From NCBI GenBank assembly GCA_047600785.1, contig JASGKH010000002.1, forward strand, positions 1,488,001 through 1,552,000: 64,000 bases of DNA, written 5' to 3'. The notes under the pieces were generated by a model. The model saw only the letters and a program-made list of their open reading frames with translations, ran no database searches and was not told the origin of the DNA. The stretch is from Breznakibacter sp047600785. Lineage in GTDB: Bacteria; Bacteroidota; Bacteroidia; Bacteroidales; Marinilabiliaceae. Position 1 is the stretch's first letter. The number at the start of each line of letters is the position of its first letter. The translations under genes were made by a program, and so were the position numbers. This document shows, in pieces, positions 62,501-64,000 of this stretch.

Positions 62501-64000
62501 TAGATATCCACCTTCCCGGCCCCCATTATCCTGTCCACACTATGGCCGGGCACCACCATGGGCCAAACCATGTGTCCGGCATGGGTATCCACGTCAATTA
62601 CCAACGGACCGCTTCCATCCAGCAGACCGGGTAGCCGGGCCGTATCGGCCAGCTTTATATGTGCCGAACGGATGCCAAAGGCTGCCGCCACGGCATCAAA
62701 ACGGATGGGCTTAGACAATTGTGAAGCCGACAAACGGTTGTCATAGAACAGTTCCTGTTGCTGCCGTACCATCCCCAACCCGCCGTTGTTGAGCACCACG
62801 ATGGTGACATTGGCCCCCAATTCGCCCAGCGTGGCCATTTCCTGAAGATTCATCAGCAGCGATCCGTCACCGGCAATGTAGACCACTTTACGCCGAGGCA
62901 TGGCCACCGCCGCCCCAATGGCCGCAGGAAGCCCAAAGCCCATGGTTCCTTGTCCGCCCGAAGTAAGGAAACATCCCGGTTGTTTGAACGGAAACCACTG
63001 GGCTACCCACATTTGGTGCTGGCCTACATCGGTCGTGACCACCGCATCGTCCGGCAAGCATTGCGCCAACGTCCGGATGAAATGGCCAGGGAAATCAGAC
63101 GGGGAATATGCCATTTTCCCAAGTCCACCACCTGTAACAGGGACCTGCCCGGACTGTAACAATGGGGTAATGGCCTGCAACACCATTTTCAAATCACCGC
63201 AAATGGGCAGTTCCACCTGTTTCAAGCGGTTAAGCTGTGCTGCATCAATGTCGATGTGGATAAATTGTGCATTGGGACAAAAAATGCCAATATTTCCGGT
63301 AAGCCTGTCGTCGAAGCGGATGCCCAGCGCAATCACCAGATCGGCCGAATTGAGCGTATGGTTGGCCAATGGCAATCCGTGCATTCCCGCCATTCCCAAG
63401 TAAAGCGGGTGGTCAGGTTCCAGACAGCCGATACCGTGCAATGTCGTCACCACTGGTATCCGCCGTATTTCCGACAACTGGCGTAACTCAGGTTCAGCCC
63501 CGGATAAAGCAACGCCATGGCCGGCTATAATCACCGGCCTGGCTGCCTGATGCACCATCCGGCAAAATTCCCGGATCCGGAAACTGTTCAGGTCACATTC
63601 CACCGGCACCTCGTCCAAAGGTGCAATCCTCCGGCAACTGTACGCAGCCTGTTGCACATCCTTGGGGACATCGATCACGACAGGTCCCGGCCTGCCCGAT
63701 GCTGCAAGCTGAAAAGCCAGGTCGACCGTGGGGACCAGCTGATCCACCCCGTCGACATAAAAAGTCCGTTTGGTAATTCCCCGGGTAAGCCTGACCATAT
63801 CGACTTCCTGAAAAGCCTCGGTTCCTTTAAGCGATCGCGGGACTTGTCCCGTAATTGCCACCAGGGGCACACTATCAAATTGTGCGTCGGCCAGGGCCGT
63901 GACCAAATTGGTGGCCCCGGGCCCTGAAGTGGCCACGCACACGGCGGGCCTGCCGGTAATCCTTGCCATGCCTTGGGCCATAAACGCGGCCCCTTGCTCG
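62500..64000 (-). CDS. ilvB: Acetolactate synthase large subunit, 5' end cut by window edge
   Basis: Acetolactate synthase begins branched-chain amino acid synthesis by joining two pyruvates, or pyruvate and 2-ketobutyrate. The visible 499 residues start within EQGAAFMAQGMARITG, whose Glu activates thiamine diphosphate; about 60 residues are missing before it. Family blocks follow: SGPGATNLVTALADAQ, ITGQVPRSLKGTEAFQEVDM, and the ThDP site AGDGSLLMN with NNGGLGMVRQQQELFY. The GTEAFQE segment separates it from other ThDP enzymes. No regulatory-subunit gene follows on this side. Confidence 0.94.
   Translation of the reverse strand, partial: EQGAAFMAQGMARITGRPAVCVATSGPGATNLVTALADAQFDSVPLVAITGQVPRSLKGTEAFQEVDMVRLTRGITKRTFYVDGVDQLVPTVDLAFQLAASGRPGPVVIDVPKDVQQAAYSCRRIAPLDEVPVECDLNSFRIREFCRMVHQAARPVIIAGHGVALSGAEPELRQLSEIRRIPVVTTLHGIGCLEPDHPLYLGMAGMHGLPLANHTLNSADLVIALGIRFDDRLTGNIGIFCPNAQFIHIDIDAAQLNRLKQVELPICGDLKMVLQAITPLLQSGQVPVTGGGLGKMAYSPSDFPGHFIRTLAQCLPDDAVVTTDVGQHQMWVAQWFPFKQPGCFLTSGGQGTMGFGLPAAIGAAVAMPRRKVVYIAGDGSLLMNLQEMATLGELGANVTIVVLNNGGLGMVRQQQELFYDNRLSASQLSKPIRFDAVAAAFGIRSAHIKLADTARLPGLLDGSGPLVIDVDTHAGHMVWPMVVPGHSVDRIMGAGKVDI

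Overview
The window comes from a member of the Bacteroidota, most likely order Bacteroidales. The signs are a SusC/SusD pair, FecI-type ECF sigma factors with FecR anti-sigma factors, two LytS/LytTR two-component pairs, a type IX secretion C-terminal sorting domain, DUF4270 and HU-like/DUF4469 proteins, starts without Shine-Dalgarno sites, and promoters of the Bacteroidota pattern TTTG-N18-21-TAnnTTTG. No rRNA, tRNA, CRISPR array or insertion sequence was seen.

Positions 1-21.1 kb are an accessory, surface-nutrition region. It opens with a LytS/LytTR pair cut by the left edge, a PL10-type pectate lyase and a flavodoxin-fold quinone reductase. A complete sigma/FecR/SusC/SusD locus follows (3.7-10.4 kb). 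A second locus (10.8-21.1 kb) has a divergent ECF sigma factor and FecR, a TonB-dependent receptor split by a one-base frameshift, an HU-like/DUF4469 protein, a large lipoprotein of probable beta-helix fold, a T9SS-exported carbohydrate-binding-like protein and an unknown lipoprotein. Part of this stretch is compositionally mosaic and carries short repeats and hairpins.

Positions 21.5-36.2 kb hold mixed housekeeping and envelope genes: an SNF2-family ATPase, DUF2807 and DUF6263 exported proteins, a HEAT-like protein, periplasmic MsrA, RarA, KdsA next to a PagL-like outer-membrane protein, an M48 lipoprotein protease, a Zn-ribbon Nudix hydrolase, an acidic-tail protein, and a second LytS/LytTR pair whose kinase gene is frameshifted.

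Positions 36.4-40.6 kb are a Bacteroidota-specific exported cluster (DUF4907, kelch lipoprotein, DUF4270 lipoprotein, FadL-like barrel). Positions 40.7-57.5 kb are conserved core: a URO-D-family protein, RlmB, an ABC-F ATPase, a LysM/periplasmic-binding protein, DnaA, an MCE protein, a cell-wall amidase, LptD, RidA, the rpsF-rpsR-rplI operon and an M24 peptidase. Positions 57.9-61.1 kb are a cysteine-rich cassette (small secreted Cys protein, TonB receptor with a Cys-Cys plug, exported HMA protein) that looks devoted to a soft metal such as copper. The window ends with a PLP aminotransferase and an acetolactate synthase gene cut by the right edge.

Protein families were recognised from memory of motifs. 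No database search was run.
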